Shown here: positions 25,949-36,011 of the stretch, piece by piece
How positions within the stretch are numbered: position 1 is the stretch's first letter
How the letters are laid out: each line of letters opens with the position of its first letter
Assembly: GCA_021083345.1 (NCBI GenBank)
Contig: JAJGRE010000002.1
Span: forward strand, 434,001 to 498,000
Direction: 5' to 3'
DNA length: 64,000 bases
DNA from: Calditrichales bacterium MX18-03
Lineage (GTDB): Bacteria; Bacillota; Clostridia; Lutisporales; Lutisporaceae
Translations under genes and position numbers: made by a program
Notes under the pieces: model-generated
Databases searched by the model: none
What the model was told of the DNA's origin: nothing
Seen by the model: only the letters and a program-made list of their open reading frames with translations

Positions 25949-27646
25949 TCATGAAAAAAGAATCTCTAATACCTCCTGCTCTTTTTTCGGCTTTGAAAAG
26001 TGATAGCCTTGTCCATAATCAATCCGAGAATGAATCATTTTATCCGTTATAGATGCATTCTCTATCCCTTCAGCTATAATCTTATAATTGGCTTGATGCG
26101 AGAAATTTGAGAGAAGCTCTATTAATAGTATTGCCTCATTACTTTCTAGTACCTTTTGAATAATCGATTTATCAATTTTCAAATAAGAAAGAGGAAGGTT
26201 AACGATGTTCATAATAGAGGAATATCCTGTTCCAAAATCATCAAGTGAAATGCGTATACCGTTGTCATGCAGCGCACGAATTCTGTCCATGATCTTATCA
26301 TCCATGTATAATGTTACAGACTCTGTTATTTCACAATCCAATAAGTTCTTTTCAAAGCCGGTTTCTTCTATAATTGCAATGACCTTTTTAACAAAATCCG
26401 ATTGCAGTAACTGTATAGCCGATATATTGACTGATATCCTTAAGGGCTTTCCCATATCCATCAATTTCTTTCCAAACCGACACGCTTCTGTAAGGACATA
26501 GTCTCCAATTGGATTTATCATTGAGTTTCTCTCGGCAATTGGTATAAATTCAGCGGGAGAGATTTCACCCAGCTCTCCATTTTTCCACCTTAGAAGGGCT
26601 TCATAACCTAGAATGCTTTTGCTGGATAAATCAACAATAGGTTGATATGCCAGATAAAACTCTTTTCTTTCAATAGCACGAAAGAGCTGGTGTTCAATTC
26701 TCATTTTGCGTACAATGGTGCTTTTTATTTCATCACAAAAACTGAGATATCCGTTCATATGATGATCTCGCATTGAAGATATCAATAAGGCACCATTTTG
26801 TATAATTTCATCAGCATCATCGTTTCCGCTTGGATATTGGATTATTCCAATTCTTGCATCCAAATTAATAATTCGCTTCTGATAGCAAATATTTTCTCTC
26901 AGAATATTCAACAACGCGATGGCATGAGCTTCTATCTCATCCTCCGCCTCATCTTTAAAAAGCATCATAAAGTCATCATTCTCTAATCTCGCAACATCAT
27001 ATTTCCCATGATTATAAAGCTTTAGTTTCTCACCGACAGCTTGTAACACCTCATCGCCCATTCTAAAGCTAAGGGTTCTATTGATTGCCTGAAAATTGAT
27101 CAGATCAAGATAGACTATAAAGCCCGCATTGCCGCAGGCCAGTTCCTGCTCTAAAATCTCCTTCATTCTGTTACGATTGAATAGGCCGGTCAAGTTATCT
27201 TGATAGGCCATCTGGAGAATTTTCTTTTCGTAGGCTTTCCTTTCGGAAATATCCGTATGAGAACCAACCATAAATAGAAAGTTGTTTTCTTCATCAAATA
27301 TGCTTTTGCCAAGTGCTTCTATCCAGATGTAATGACCCAGCTTATTAATTACCCGGTACTGCGTATAGACTTTTTCTATATTTTCCGAAGTCTGAATTCC
27401 AACCTTTTTTTTCATGGGGATCCTGTCTTCCGGGTGGATTAATTTAAGCCAGTCTTCTAATGTTGAATGCCCGGTATCCACATCAAAGTTCTCATAGAAG
27501 GTTGTATTATAGAACCGTACGTTAAATTGGGAGTCCATATAAAACATTCCCTCTTTGGAGGCTTCAAATATTATCTTAAGCTTTTCTATGTCATTTCTTA
27601 ATTGATTTAGTTCCAGTTCAATCATTTGATTAACAGAATATTCCAT
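25949..27646 (-). CDS. PAS - degenerate GGDEF - EAL protein, likely c-di-GMP phosphodiesterase
   Basis: A 565-residue soluble protein with no membrane helix. A coiled N-terminal segment is followed by a PAS/PAC domain (about 15-135), a GGDEF domain in which the signature has become RLENDDF (about 145-300), and an EAL domain (about 310-560). The EAL catalytic set is intact: GYEALLRW, SVNISAIQL, CEITES, LDDFGTGYSS, LKIDKS, IIAEGIE and QGYHFSKP. So it should hydrolyse c-di-GMP but not make it. It lies alone between the copper operon and the sigma locus. Confidence 0.88.
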   Translation of the reverse strand: MEYSVNQMIELELNQLRNDIEKLKIIFEASKEGMFYMDSQFNVRFYNTTFYENFDVDTGHSTLEDWLKLIHPEDRIPMKKKVGIQTSENIEKVYTQYRVINKLGHYIWIEALGKSIFDEENNFLFMVGSHTDISERKAYEKKILQMAYQDNLTGLFNRNRMKEILEQELACGNAGFIVYLDLINFQAINRTLSFRMGDEVLQAVGEKLKLYNHGKYDVARLENDDFMMLFKDEAEDEIEAHAIALLNILRENICYQKRIINLDARIGIIQYPSGNDDADEIIQNGALLISSMRDHHMNGYLSFCDEIKSTIVRKMRIEHQLFRAIERKEFYLAYQPIVDLSSKSILGYEALLRWKNGELGEISPAEFIPIAERNSMINPIGDYVLTEACRFGKKLMDMGKPLRISVNISAIQLLQSDFVKKVIAIIEETGFEKNLLDCEITESVTLYMDDKIMDRIRALHDNGIRISLDDFGTGYSSIMNIVNLPLSYLKIDKSIIQKVLESNEAILLIELLSNFSHQANYKIIAEGIENASITDKMIHSRIDYGQGYHFSKPKKEQEVLEILFS

Positions 27647-27869
27647 AATTCCTCTCTGCTCTGCTTGTATTTACAGGATATAAAGATTTGAAGCGTATTG
27701 TCGCACAATAACCCTATTTTTAATTATAGCAAAAATATCCAAACTTTCAACATATTATAACAATACAAGCAAGGCCTCGTTGGTAGAATTTTCAGCAGCA
27801 GCAGACTTTTTTATAACAAAAAGGTATAATAGAGACTAAAGACTTCGTATTGAAAAGAGGTGGAGACCA

Positions 27870-28562
27870 TTGTATAATAATGCTTCCGGTATATGCGCGG
27901 CAAATATTGCCGAAGAATACGGACCTTTGGTCTCATCCATCTGCCGCCGGATGATTCAAAATGCAGAAGATGCACGGGATGCTGCACAAGAAGCATGGAT
28001 GGAGATAATTAGAGGCTTAAATACTTTTAAGGGTGATGCCAAGCTCTCAACTTGGATCTACACCGTAACCTGCCATGCCGTCATGCGCTATTCCCAAAAG
28101 GATCGAATGTATTCAACCCGATTTCTGAGGGATTATTTTCATGGCGATCAGCTTGAGATACCTTACGAAATAGACTATGACAGGCAGATTTGGATTAAAG
28201 AGATGTGCGACAAATGTCTGACCGGCATCCTGCATTGCCTGGATATGGAGACCAGATTGGCCTATTTATTAAGGGATGTGGCACGGCTTTCATACGAAGA
28301 GATTGCTGAAATTGTGGAAAAAGATCCGGCAACTGCTAGGAAAATCGTTTCACGCAGCAGAAGCAAGCTAAAGAATTTCCTGAATGACGAATGTACCCTA
28401 TATAATCCCTCCGGCAGCTGCAAATGCCGGATGAAGCAGCTGGTCACCGACATCAGGCTGCCTCAGGAGTATCAAAAGTTAAGGCAATTTGCTTCAAGAG
28501 TCAACCTTTATCAGGAATCACAAAGCATACTACCACAAAAAAATTATTGGCTGAATGCATAA
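27870..28562 (+). CDS. ECF-like sigma factor with cysteine-rich tail (copy A)
   Basis: A 230-residue sigma-70-family protein starting at TTG 27870 with GGTGGAG upstream; the homologous copy B also starts at TTG. Residues 10-75 are region 2 (EEYGPLVSSICRRMIQNAEDARDAAQEAWMEI and STWIYTVT split across helices), and about 130-165 is region 4 (YEEIAEIVEKDPATARKIVSRS). The C-terminus carries NPSGSCKCRMKQL and an unusual 40-residue tail. A consensus TATAAT (27825-27830) with flanks matching those of copy B lies upstream. No anti-sigma gene is visible; the tail may play that role. The gene behind it (28643) has a conserved promoter. Confidence 0.82.
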   Translation: MYNNASGICAANIAEEYGPLVSSICRRMIQNAEDARDAAQEAWMEIIRGLNTFKGDAKLSTWIYTVTCHAVMRYSQKDRMYSTRFLRDYFHGDQLEIPYEIDYDRQIWIKEMCDKCLTGILHCLDMETRLAYLLRDVARLSYEEIAEIVEKDPATARKIVSRSRSKLKNFLNDECTLYNPSGSCKCRMKQLVTDIRLPQEYQKLRQFASRVNLYQESQSILPQKNYWLNA

Positions 28563-28566
28563 ATGA

Positions 28567-28597
28567 TGTCACAAACCCTTCAGCATCTTCTCTAATA
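28567..28597 (+). promoter_or_regulatory. Putative ECF-type promoter of the Cys-rich gene (copy A)
   Basis: TGTCACAAA, a 10-nt gap, then TCTTCTCTAATA. The same two boxes with the same gap occur at 50532-50562 in the equivalent place of copy B, while the sequence between them differs. This suggests recognition by the adjacent sigma factor. Confidence 0.6.
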
Positions 28598-28642
28598 AGG
28601 TGAAAGCCCAAAATAAAGGGGATTAGATTAGGAGGGTTCTAT

Positions 28643-29074
28643 ATGGATTCAGAAAAAAGAGCACAAATACTGGAGCTTGCCTATGCAGGCGTCTTGGCCG
28701 ATTCGGTACGCTGCTTAGGAAACGAAGGTATACTGGAAAAGGTGACCGAGCAAAAGAAAAAAGAGCAGTTTGCACTGGGAAAACAGCAGGCCGAGCGGTT
28801 CGGCATTCAAAAGCCCGAGGAAGTGTTCACCAGACTTTCGGAGATTTTTAACTGCGCAGTGTGGGAAATCCACAGCATGGAAAACGGCTTCACCGCAGAA
28901 TCAAAAACTTGCAAGCTGTGTGCCATTGCCAAGAGAATGGGCACAGCAAGCCCCTGCTCCATCTATTGTCTTAACCCCATGGAGGGTATGGTCAAAGGAA
29001 TCGATCCGGCCAGCACATATCATATCAAGGAAACGCTGTGGGATGGTCAAAAGTGTGTTGTTGAAGTAAGATAA
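28643..29074 (+). CDS. Small cysteine-rich protein paired with the sigma factor (copy A)
   Basis: A 143-residue soluble protein with AGGAGG before the ATG. The C-terminal part, TCKLCAIAKRMG, CSIYCLNPMEGM and a final KCVVEV, concentrates its cysteines and resembles the end of the L-2-amino-thiazoline-4-carboxylic acid hydrolase-like family (PF14196), though I hold that loosely. It is nearly identical in design to the protein at 50607-51038, and both follow a sigma gene by about 80 nt. A redox or metal-responsive role is inference. Confidence 0.7.
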   Translation: MDSEKRAQILELAYAGVLADSVRCLGNEGILEKVTEQKKKEQFALGKQQAERFGIQKPEEVFTRLSEIFNCAVWEIHSMENGFTAESKTCKLCAIAKRMGTASPCSIYCLNPMEGMVKGIDPASTYHIKETLWDGQKCVVEVR

Positions 29075-29080
29075 ATGAAT

Positions 29081-29127
29081 AGTACGGAGAGTGAGCGGCA
29101 GCACCGCTTACTTTCCGTACTATTTTG
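29081..29127 (+). terminator. Terminator after the copy A sigma locus
   Basis: AGTACGGA and TCCGTACT with an inner GTGAGCGG/CCGCTTAC stem, followed by ATTTTG. Confidence 0.65.
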
Positions 29128-29169
29128 TTCTGCAGTTGTCAAACGCTTTATGCATTTGTCTTCTTTGCA

Positions 29170-29493
29170 TCACTTCATAATTTTCTCCATCGAATGAAGC
29201 AATTCATTTGCAACATCCGTCTCGCCCGATTGTATTCCAGCCACAAGACAGGATTTCAGGTGGTTGTTCAGAATTAAGCAACTAACAGAATTCATCGCTG
29301 CTTGTATGGATGAAATTTGATTCAGAACATCATCGCAGTACACATCCTTCTCTACCATTCCCTTTATTCCTCTAACTTGGCCCTCTATTCGGCTCAGTCT
29401 TGCAAAAAGCTCTGTCTTTTCTTTTTCCGAACGAATATTCAAATCAGTATTGCTTAGTTTATTTACTTGATCAGAAGGCATTGTATACCCCAA
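29170..29493 (-). CDS. CsoR-family copper-sensing repressor 2
   Basis: A 107-residue DUF156 protein. I take TTG 29493 as the start because GGAGGAGG lies 8 nt upstream; an ATG four codons later is possible. LSRIEGQVRGIKGMVEKDVYCDDVLNQI and HLKSCLV preserve the Cys-His-Cys ligand set. Unlike CsoR 1 the N-terminus has no CxxC. It follows copA copy 2 and no chaperone gene lies between them. Confidence 0.88.
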   Translation of the reverse strand: MGYTMPSDQVNKLSNTDLNIRSEKEKTELFARLSRIEGQVRGIKGMVEKDVYCDDVLNQISSIQAAMNSVSCLILNNHLKSCLVAGIQSGETDVANELLHSMEKIMK

Positions 29494-29554
29494 TGCGATT
29501 CCTCCTCCGCTCTAAAAGTTATACTTCTTTTTCGCCTAACACCTTGATCTGATT

Positions 29555-32011
29555 TTATTTATAAGGTTTAAACCCTTTCAGCCTTAAAGCATTTGTCAGA
29601 ACCGATACGGAGCTGAGCGACATCGCCGCAGCAGCCAGAATCGGGTTCAGCAGCGGTCCGCCGAAAGCATACAGCAAACCGGCTGCCACCGGAATGCCGG
29701 CGACATTGTAACCGAAAGCCCAGAACAGGTTTTGCTTGATGTTTCGGATGGTACTCTTGCTCAGCTGTAAGGCTGTGGGTACATCCATCAGATCGCTTCT
29801 CATCAGCACGATATCTGCGGATTCCATTGCCACATCCGTGCCGGACCCGATGGCGATCCCGATATCAGCCTGTGCCAGCGCAGGTGCATCGTTGATGCCG
29901 TCGCCTACCATGGCGACTTTCTTTCCTTCAGCCTGTAGCTTCTTGATCTCGTTGGCCTTATCCTGCGGCAATACTTCCGCCAGTACCCTGTCGATACCGA
30001 CCTGCCGTGCTATCGCTTCCGCCGTCTTTCTGTTGTCACCGGTGATCATGGCAACCTCAATGCCCATTTGATGCAGCTTTTTGATTGCTTTTGTACTGCT
30101 CTCCTTGACAACGTCCGCAACAGCTATGATGCCCGCCAGCTGTCCATCCACCGACAAATACATTGGGGTCTTGCCCTCTGCAGCCAGTCTGTCCGACTCG
30201 CTTTCCAGCTCTGTCAATCCGATACTTCTCTCCACCATCAGCTTCCTGTTGCCCAGCAGCACTTCCCGGCCTTCAATCCTTACCTCTATGCCGTGGCCGG
30301 GGATGGCGTTGAACTTTTCAACTCTCAGTGTTTCCAGATTCTCTTTTTCTGCACCTCTGACGATGGCTTCACCCAGAGGATGCTCGGAGCCTTTTTCTGC
30401 TGTAGCGGCAAGCTGCAGCAGCTTATTCCGCACAATCAGTGCCGTTGTGACAATATCCGTTACTTCAGGCCTTCCCTCGGTAATGGTTCCTGTCTTGTCA
30501 AAAACGACGGTCCTGATTTTGTGTGCTGTTTCCAGTGCTTCTCCGCCTTTGATCAGCACACCGTATTCAGCGCCTTTCCCCGTCCCCACCATGATGGCAG
30601 TTGGAGTAGCCAAGCCAAGTGCGCAAGGGCAGGCGATCACCAATACTGCGATAAAGATAGTCAATGAGAAAACAGGACTTTGACCGGTCAGATACCAAGC
30701 CAGCGCTGACAATACAGCAATTACAAAGACGATGGGTACAAAGTAACCGGATACGATATCCGCCATTTGTGCAATGGGTGCTTTTGAGCCCTGTGCATCT
30801 TCAACCAGCTTGACGATCTGCGCCAGCGCCGTATCACTGCCAACCTTGGTCGCTTTGAATGTTATGGAACCCGTTTTGTTGATGCTGGCCCCGATAACCT
30901 TATCACCTGGTTTTTTCTCTACAGGGATGCTTTCCCCGGTCAGCATGGACTCATCGATGGCCGTATACCCCTCCATGACTTCACCGTCTACCGGAATCTT
31001 GGCTCCCGGCTTTACGACAATGATATCGCCGACTTCCACTTCTTCAATGGGTATTTCCATCTCCTTGCCGTCCTGCATTACAATAGCTGTCTTTGGTGCC
31101 AGACCCATGAGCTTTTTTATGGCTTCGGAGGTCCTTCCCTTTGAAACGGCCTCAAGAGCTTTTCCCAACAATATCAAGGTGATGATGACACCGGCAGTTT
31201 CAAAATACATATCTTCAACATACATGAAATCTCCGATGGAAATCCTGTATGTGGAGTAAATGCTGTAGATGACTGCTGCTGAAGTACCCATTGCAATCAG
31301 GGAATCCATATTGGGGCTTCGTCTTATGATTGCTTTAAATCCCACAGTGTAAAACTTATATCCTGCTATTACGATAGGAATTGTCAGGATGATTTGGACA
31401 AAGGCGTAAAGCAGCGGAAAATCCATCGGATCTATTGCTTTCGGTATGGGCCACCCAAGCATAGCACCCATGGCAATATATAATAGGGGTAAAGCAAAAA
31501 TAATAGATACCAGGAATTTAGTCCACATTAAGTCTATTTCTCTCTCTTTTCTCTTTTTGTCCTCATCCACCCGATTGCTGTTGTCTATCTCAAGTGCCTT
31601 GTAACCGGCTTTTGCTATAGCCTGCTTGATCTCAGACAATCTGATAGCCTTGGGACTATATTTGACAACTGCTTTTTCCGATGCAAAACTGACGCTGGCG
31701 CGTTCTATTCCTGTCAGCTTTCCTATAGCTTTTTCGATTGATTTGGTACAAGCTGCACAGGTCATCCCATCTATTGGGATCGTCACCTCTTTCCACTCCA
31801 TCTCTTCCAGAGCTTCGTACCCAGCCTTTGTTACAGCATTAATAATGTCTTCCTTTTTCACCTTTGCTTCGTCATACGTGATATTCATTTTTTCTGTAGC
31901 GAAGTTGACATTGGCCTCGCCTACGCCATCAAGCTTTTTTACAGACCTCTCTGCAGCCTTGGCACAGGCGGCACATGTCATACCGTTTATCTTGAAAATA
32001 TCTGACCTCAT
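29555..32011 (-). CDS. copA: Cu(I)-exporting P1B-type ATPase CopA (copy 2)
   Basis: An 818-residue ATPase, the same length as copy 1 and starting with [16 protein letters not shown] after GAAGGGAG. Two HMA domains (both GMTCAAC), [18 protein letters not shown] and GDGINDAP are intact. The C-terminal half is almost identical in protein to copy 1 but differs at many codon third positions; the second HMA domain and first helices diverge more. It forms an operon with csoR 2 and has operator site c upstream. Confidence 0.95.
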   Translation of the reverse strand: MRSDIFKINGMTCAACAKAAERSVKKLDGVGEANVNFATEKMNITYDEAKVKKEDIINAVTKAGYEALEEMEWKEVTIPIDGMTCAACTKSIEKAIGKLTGIERASVSFASEKAVVKYSPKAIRLSEIKQAIAKAGYKALEIDNSNRVDEDKKRKEREIDLMWTKFLVSIIFALPLLYIAMGAMLGWPIPKAIDPMDFPLLYAFVQIILTIPIVIAGYKFYTVGFKAIIRRSPNMDSLIAMGTSAAVIYSIYSTYRISIGDFMYVEDMYFETAGVIITLILLGKALEAVSKGRTSEAIKKLMGLAPKTAIVMQDGKEMEIPIEEVEVGDIIVVKPGAKIPVDGEVMEGYTAIDESMLTGESIPVEKKPGDKVIGASINKTGSITFKATKVGSDTALAQIVKLVEDAQGSKAPIAQMADIVSGYFVPIVFVIAVLSALAWYLTGQSPVFSLTIFIAVLVIACPCALGLATPTAIMVGTGKGAEYGVLIKGGEALETAHKIRTVVFDKTGTITEGRPEVTDIVTTALIVRNKLLQLAATAEKGSEHPLGEAIVRGAEKENLETLRVEKFNAIPGHGIEVRIEGREVLLGNRKLMVERSIGLTELESESDRLAAEGKTPMYLSVDGQLAGIIAVADVVKESSTKAIKKLHQMGIEVAMITGDNRKTAEAIARQVGIDRVLAEVLPQDKANEIKKLQAEGKKVAMVGDGINDAPALAQADIGIAIGSGTDVAMESADIVLMRSDLMDVPTALQLSKSTIRNIKQNLFWAFGYNVAGIPVAAGLLYAFGGPLLNPILAAAAMSLSSVSVLTNALRLKGFKPYK

Positions 32012-32103
32012 GAAAGTTCTCCCTTCTTATGCAATTAGCTGTTTCTCATACATCTCCCATTATTATGTCATGTAGGATACCCCCATAGTCTATATCTAAC
32101 AAT

Positions 32104-32136
32104 AATTTAAACGAGAAATATGGAGATTTTATGGAG
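32104..32136 (-). promoter_or_regulatory. Direct-repeat operator/promoter (site c)
   Basis: On the minus strand CTCCATAAAATCTCCATAT (32136-32118), 8 nt, TAAATT (32109-32104), upstream of copA copy 2. The same -10 and nearly the same repeat occur at site b. Confidence 0.8.
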
Positions 32137-32144
32137 ATTATGTA

Positions 32145-32186
32145 AATAAGGATTGATACCGTCTGAGAACAGTACCAATCCTTATT
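32145..32186. terminator. Hairpin between the methyltransferase gene and copA copy 2
   Basis: AATAAGGATTG (32145-32155) pairs with CAATCCTTATT (32176-32186). T-richness is modest on both sides; it probably ends the methyltransferase transcript before site c. Confidence 0.5.
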
Positions 32187-32278
32187 ATTTAACAAATCCT
32201 TTTTCCCTTAATATTTACCATGAACTTATCGCTAAAGTTTCCCATTATGCCGTCGAACCCATTTTCCTCCACCTCCCC

Positions 32279-32908
32279 TTAAATGGAATCCTTAATATTC
32301 ACAATTTCAATTTTCTTTACGATGTCACTCCATAAATTAGTCACCTTGATCTCTGCAAACCCTGCCATCCTGATACTCTCAACCGTACGCCTGTTTATAT
32401 TGGCACCATGCATGTTTACCACCAAGGGATTAAGAACATCCATAATAAGCCCTAGGACTGCCTTCTCGCTACGTACATGCTCAATCATGATAATTTTCCC
32501 GTCTGGCTTGCAAACCCGCCTGATTTCTCCTAATCCCTTTATAGGATCAGGAACCGAACAGAATACGCAAGTCGTGAAAACCATGTCGAAGCAGTTGCCA
32601 GGGAAGTCCATTTTTTGAGCGTCCATTTGAAGGAGGTTCACCTTTTTATTGTTTTGCATTGCTTTTATTTTTGCCTTTGCAAGCATTTTTTCACTGAAAT
32701 CTATTGCTGTAATATCCAATCCGTCAGGATAGAATGCAATATTCTTACCTGTACCGACACCAACCTCCAGCACCTTCCCCTTCAATTCACTCATCAATTG
32801 GATCCGCCATTCCTCGAAAGCCATCATTTCCATAGGTGCTTCCATTATGTCATAGAACAATGAGGCCCTGTCATATCTCTTTCGTATTGCATCATCGTGT
32901 TTATCCAT
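32279..32908 (-). CDS. Class I SAM-dependent methyltransferase
   Basis: A 209-residue methyltransferase. The SAM-binding motif VLEVGVGTGKNIAFYP (motif I), ITAIDFSEKML and MDAQKMDFPGNCFDMV (motif II region) and RVCKPDGKIIMIEHV (motif III) fit the UbiE/Methyltransf_11 group. The substrate cannot be told. It is monocistronic. Confidence 0.8.
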   Translation of the reverse strand: MDKHDDAIRKRYDRASLFYDIMEAPMEMMAFEEWRIQLMSELKGKVLEVGVGTGKNIAFYPDGLDITAIDFSEKMLAKAKIKAMQNNKKVNLLQMDAQKMDFPGNCFDMVFTTCVFCSVPDPIKGLGEIRRVCKPDGKIIMIEHVRSEKAVLGLIMDVLNPLVVNMHGANINRRTVESIRMAGFAEIKVTNLWSDIVKKIEIVNIKDSI

Positions 32909-33063
32909 CTCCGTTACTCCCTTGCTCGACTATATTCATTACATATTATACTGCGGTTTTTTTAAACTAATGTAAGGACTAAATGCCTTCTGCTTTGGAT
33001 TGTTAATGGAATAACCCCAGCAAAACATCAGATACTAATACCAAAACCATAAGGAGGCAACTT

Positions 33064-34140
33064 ATGAAACATACCAAATATGTTATCATGATCCTAGTTT
33101 TCATGACTTCATTTCTAGCCGGATGTGCTCCGAGAAATGTTCCACAACCGGCACCTGCTCAGCCGGCACTCACACCTACACCTATAGTGAAACCAATGGG
33201 TGGTATGCCAGAGTACCATATTTATACTGCCAATGAAGATGATGCTTCAGTGTCGGTTATCAATATGGCAACCATGCAGGTCATTGCTACGGTACCTGTC
33301 GGCAGAGGACCCCATAATGTCCAAGTCACTCCTGACGGTACGCTGGCATTTGTTACTGAAAACCATGACAATACCATCTCTGCTATTGATACCACAATGT
33401 ATACTGTTGCCAGGACAATCAACGTCGGCACAGGCCCAAGCCACATTATTTTTTCTCCCGACTCAAAAACTGCCTATGTGACTATTGCGGAAATGGAGGA
33501 AAAAGAAGGTGAGCACAGCATGGCAGGAGAAGCTGTCATAGGCAATGTCTATGTCGTTGACCTTCAGAGCGGCACCATCAAAGCAAAAATCCCCGTAGGC
33601 AAAATGCCCCATGGTTTGAGATTGTCACCGGAAGGTATGATATTCGTCGCCAATACGGATTCGGATGAGGTATCCATCATCGACATCACAAGCAACAAGG
33701 TCACGAATACCATAAAGGTCGGCAGCAAGCCTGTACAGGTAGCCGTCACACCCGATAATAAATATGTATTTGTCTCATTGAGTGGTGAAGATAAAGTAGC
33801 CGTCATTGATATGGCAACCTTGGCTGTTACAAAAACAATACCTGTAGGAAAAACCCCTATCCAGCTGTATTCTACCATTGACAGCAAATTCGTTTATGTC
33901 GCCAATACCGGTTCTGATGATGTCAGTGTTATAGATACAGCCACTCTAAGCGTCACAAAAACCGTTATTGCCGGAGACAAGGCTCATGGCGTCGCAATCT
34001 CAAAAGACGGGAAATCTGTTTTTGTAACCAATACCGGTTCCAATAATGTCACGGTTATTGATGTCGCAACGAATAATGTTATTGGAACAGTGCCCGTAGG
34101 AAAGGGACCCAACGGGGTCGCAATTATGGAAATGGATTAA
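33064..34140 (+). CDS. YVTN beta-propeller lipoprotein 1
   Basis: A 358-residue surface lipoprotein: the signal peptide ends LAGC, followed by a Pro/Ala-rich linker. The rest is a seven-bladed propeller of YVTN-type repeats such as VYVANTGSDDVSVIDTAT and VFVTNTGSNNVTVIDVAT. A loop MEEKEGEHSMAGEA interrupts one blade. AAGGAGG precedes the ATG. The paralogue at 43567-44664 shares the plan. Such propellers bind ligands or partner proteins and are common near cytochromes and metal-redox enzymes; no enzymatic motif is visible. Confidence 0.85.
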   Translation: MKHTKYVIMILVFMTSFLAGCAPRNVPQPAPAQPALTPTPIVKPMGGMPEYHIYTANEDDASVSVINMATMQVIATVPVGRGPHNVQVTPDGTLAFVTENHDNTISAIDTTMYTVARTINVGTGPSHIIFSPDSKTAYVTIAEMEEKEGEHSMAGEAVIGNVYVVDLQSGTIKAKIPVGKMPHGLRLSPEGMIFVANTDSDEVSIIDITSNKVTNTIKVGSKPVQVAVTPDNKYVFVSLSGEDKVAVIDMATLAVTKTIPVGKTPIQLYSTIDSKFVYVANTGSDDVSVIDTATLSVTKTVIAGDKAHGVAISKDGKSVFVTNTGSNNVTVIDVATNNVIGTVPVGKGPNGVAIMEMD

Positions 34141-34430
34141 CTAAAACTGCATTCCTCCTCAACATATAAAAGCAGAAGGCTTCAGAAGTAAAATCAGCCT
34201 TCTGTTTACTTTCTATTAAGATTTTCTTTGTGACATCATCGTTTGAATTTCCTGTTGCAATTGCGTGATATTCTGCGTTTTCATAACCCGTAACTGGGTA
34301 AAAGCTGCCTTACCTCAGGGTTGCTGACATCCATCATGTTTCAGCATTTTCGCCCGAGGTGAGACAATCCACTGGGTTTTGTTCATGTTGCAAAGGTATG
34401 GAGATTTTTGACTTAACCATAATCATTTCT
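34141..34430. other. Intergenic region with one terminator
   Basis: About 290 bases between convergent genes. 34169-34206 forms a terminator after the propeller gene (AGCAGAAGGCT/AGCCTTCTGTTTA). In 34212-34400 the minus strand shows a short open stretch (TQLRVMKTQNITQLQQEIQTMM-like) interrupted by stops, possibly a decayed gene, but I cannot identify it. Confidence 0.45.
34169..34210 (+). terminator. Terminator after YVTN lipoprotein 1
   Basis: AGCAGAAGGCT pairs with AGCCTTCTGTT around a 14-nt loop, then TTACTTTC. Confidence 0.6.
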
Positions 34431-35828
34431 TTATATCATCACACCAACTATTACATATGCTATAGTTGTTATGAGGACTCCTGCAATAACGTAGGGAAAA
34501 GATGTGGTCAAATGCCTGCCAAATGAAATATCAGCCATCTGTGCTGACAGCGGTGACACTATATCTGCAACCGCTCCTCCTGCCCATACTGTTCCAACCA
34601 TAATAGGAACACTTACACCTGAGTTGATGGAAAAATTGATTGCCAATGGCATCATCAGAGCCCATGTTGCCCAAGATGAGCCAAGCATGTAAGAGATCAT
34701 TCCGCTGAAAAGAAATAATATGGCGGGGATTAAGAACTTCGGTATGCTCTTAATTAATCCAGGGCTGACCACTTTATTAAACCCAAGGTCTTGTGTGACT
34801 GAAGTAAGGGCCCAGCTTAGTATTAGAATTATAACCAAGGATAATATCTTCTCGCCACCTATGATGATATGTGTCTCTATTTCAGCAAGGCTAATCTTTT
34901 GGAGTACAAAATAGATAGTGGTAAACAGTAGCGTAAGCATTGCTCCTGAGAATATTGAAACGCTAAACTTAGCTGAGCTTAATGCTTGTAGAAAACTTTT
35001 GCCTTCTCCTTTGCCAGTCCACCAGAAAAAAAAGATAGTGCTTATTAGTAGTATAGCTACGGGAATCATCAAATTCATGCTGTTCTTAGGATACTCCTCA
35101 ATAGACTTGCTATAGGACTCTTCCTTTTTCAGATGCGCTTCAGTAAACTCATCTTTTTCTTCAGTTTCCTTTCCAAATTTAAACCGTCCAAATCCAAGGC
35201 CAAATATTGTTACTGCAATGCCCAGCAGCAGCATTGTCCATGAAAAGAAATTCCATAGCATACTTTTGACTACAATAGTATAAGCTGCCTCGGTCATATC
35301 TTTTCCCTTTATATTATTTGTCACTAGAGTAACCATATATCCAATATATGCAGTTGCGATTGGTATCAGCAGAATGAGCTGTAGACTAGTAACTGATAGT
35401 ACAAAGGCAAATTTCTCTTTTGATCCTTTAACTTTGTTCAATACCGGTGATAATACCGTCCCTACTGCAATAGTATGAAAAGCACTATCAAAAAAGGTTA
35501 TAATACTTAGTGCCCATGCCCATCCTAAAACCCCTTTTTCACTTTTAACACGTTTACCGACTTTTTCACTGAAACCAGCAATACCTCCAGCCATTTCAAT
35601 AAGCTCGGCTAGTGATCCGAAAGCGATCAAAAACGATAGAGTATAAGCACTTTCTTTGTCTGATACAGCGTCCATCATGTATTCACCGATTGCTGTTATC
35701 CCGCCAAATATACCCTTACTAATGAGTGTTCCTGCCAACACACCAGCAAATAAAGAAATAACTAGTTTCTTAGTTTTAAATGTGAGTATAATTGTTATTA
35801 ACGCTGGAATCAATGATAACCATACCAA
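34431..35828 (-). CDS. NhaC-family Na+/H+ antiporter
   Basis: A 465-residue membrane protein with about eleven hydrophobic helices. The start is TTG 35828, with GGAGG 9 nt upstream. Segments such as FFDSAFHTIAVGTVLSPV, GSSWATWALMMPLAIN and AGGAVADIVSPLSAQM match the NhaC antiporter family. It would exchange Na+ or an organic acid for protons. It stands alone between two copper-type genes. Confidence 0.85.
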   Translation of the reverse strand: MVWLSLIPALITIILTFKTKKLVISLFAGVLAGTLISKGIFGGITAIGEYMMDAVSDKESAYTLSFLIAFGSLAELIEMAGGIAGFSEKVGKRVKSEKGVLGWAWALSIITFFDSAFHTIAVGTVLSPVLNKVKGSKEKFAFVLSVTSLQLILLIPIATAYIGYMVTLVTNNIKGKDMTEAAYTIVVKSMLWNFFSWTMLLLGIAVTIFGLGFGRFKFGKETEEKDEFTEAHLKKEESYSKSIEEYPKNSMNLMIPVAILLISTIFFFWWTGKGEGKSFLQALSSAKFSVSIFSGAMLTLLFTTIYFVLQKISLAEIETHIIIGGEKILSLVIILILSWALTSVTQDLGFNKVVSPGLIKSIPKFLIPAILFLFSGMISYMLGSSWATWALMMPLAINFSINSGVSVPIMVGTVWAGGAVADIVSPLSAQMADISFGRHLTTSFPYVIAGVLITTIAYVIVGVMI

Positions 35829-36011
35829 TATATCAATCCTCCAATATTGGTATTTTTATCATTATGATTAAATCTATGCACTTAAAAATGGCCATTCATT
35901 TCTCAAGTACTGGTGTAATCTTTTGATTAATCAACTATTCCAAGAAAATGAATAAAGCAATGTTCATTTTACAACAATAATCATGAAGGTTATTTGAAAG
36001 GAGTGATAGGA

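Noticed and set aside
34212-34400. Possible decayed gene between the first YVTN lipoprotein and nhaC
   Set aside because: Short open stretches exist but are broken by stops, and I recognise no family, so it is mentioned only as part of the intergenic region.
35980-36011. ATCATGAAGGTTATTTGAAAG before the copper-storage gene as another direct-repeat operator
   Set aside because: It matches only partly, would be in the wrong orientation for the plus-strand gene, and the -10 element at the required distance is absent.
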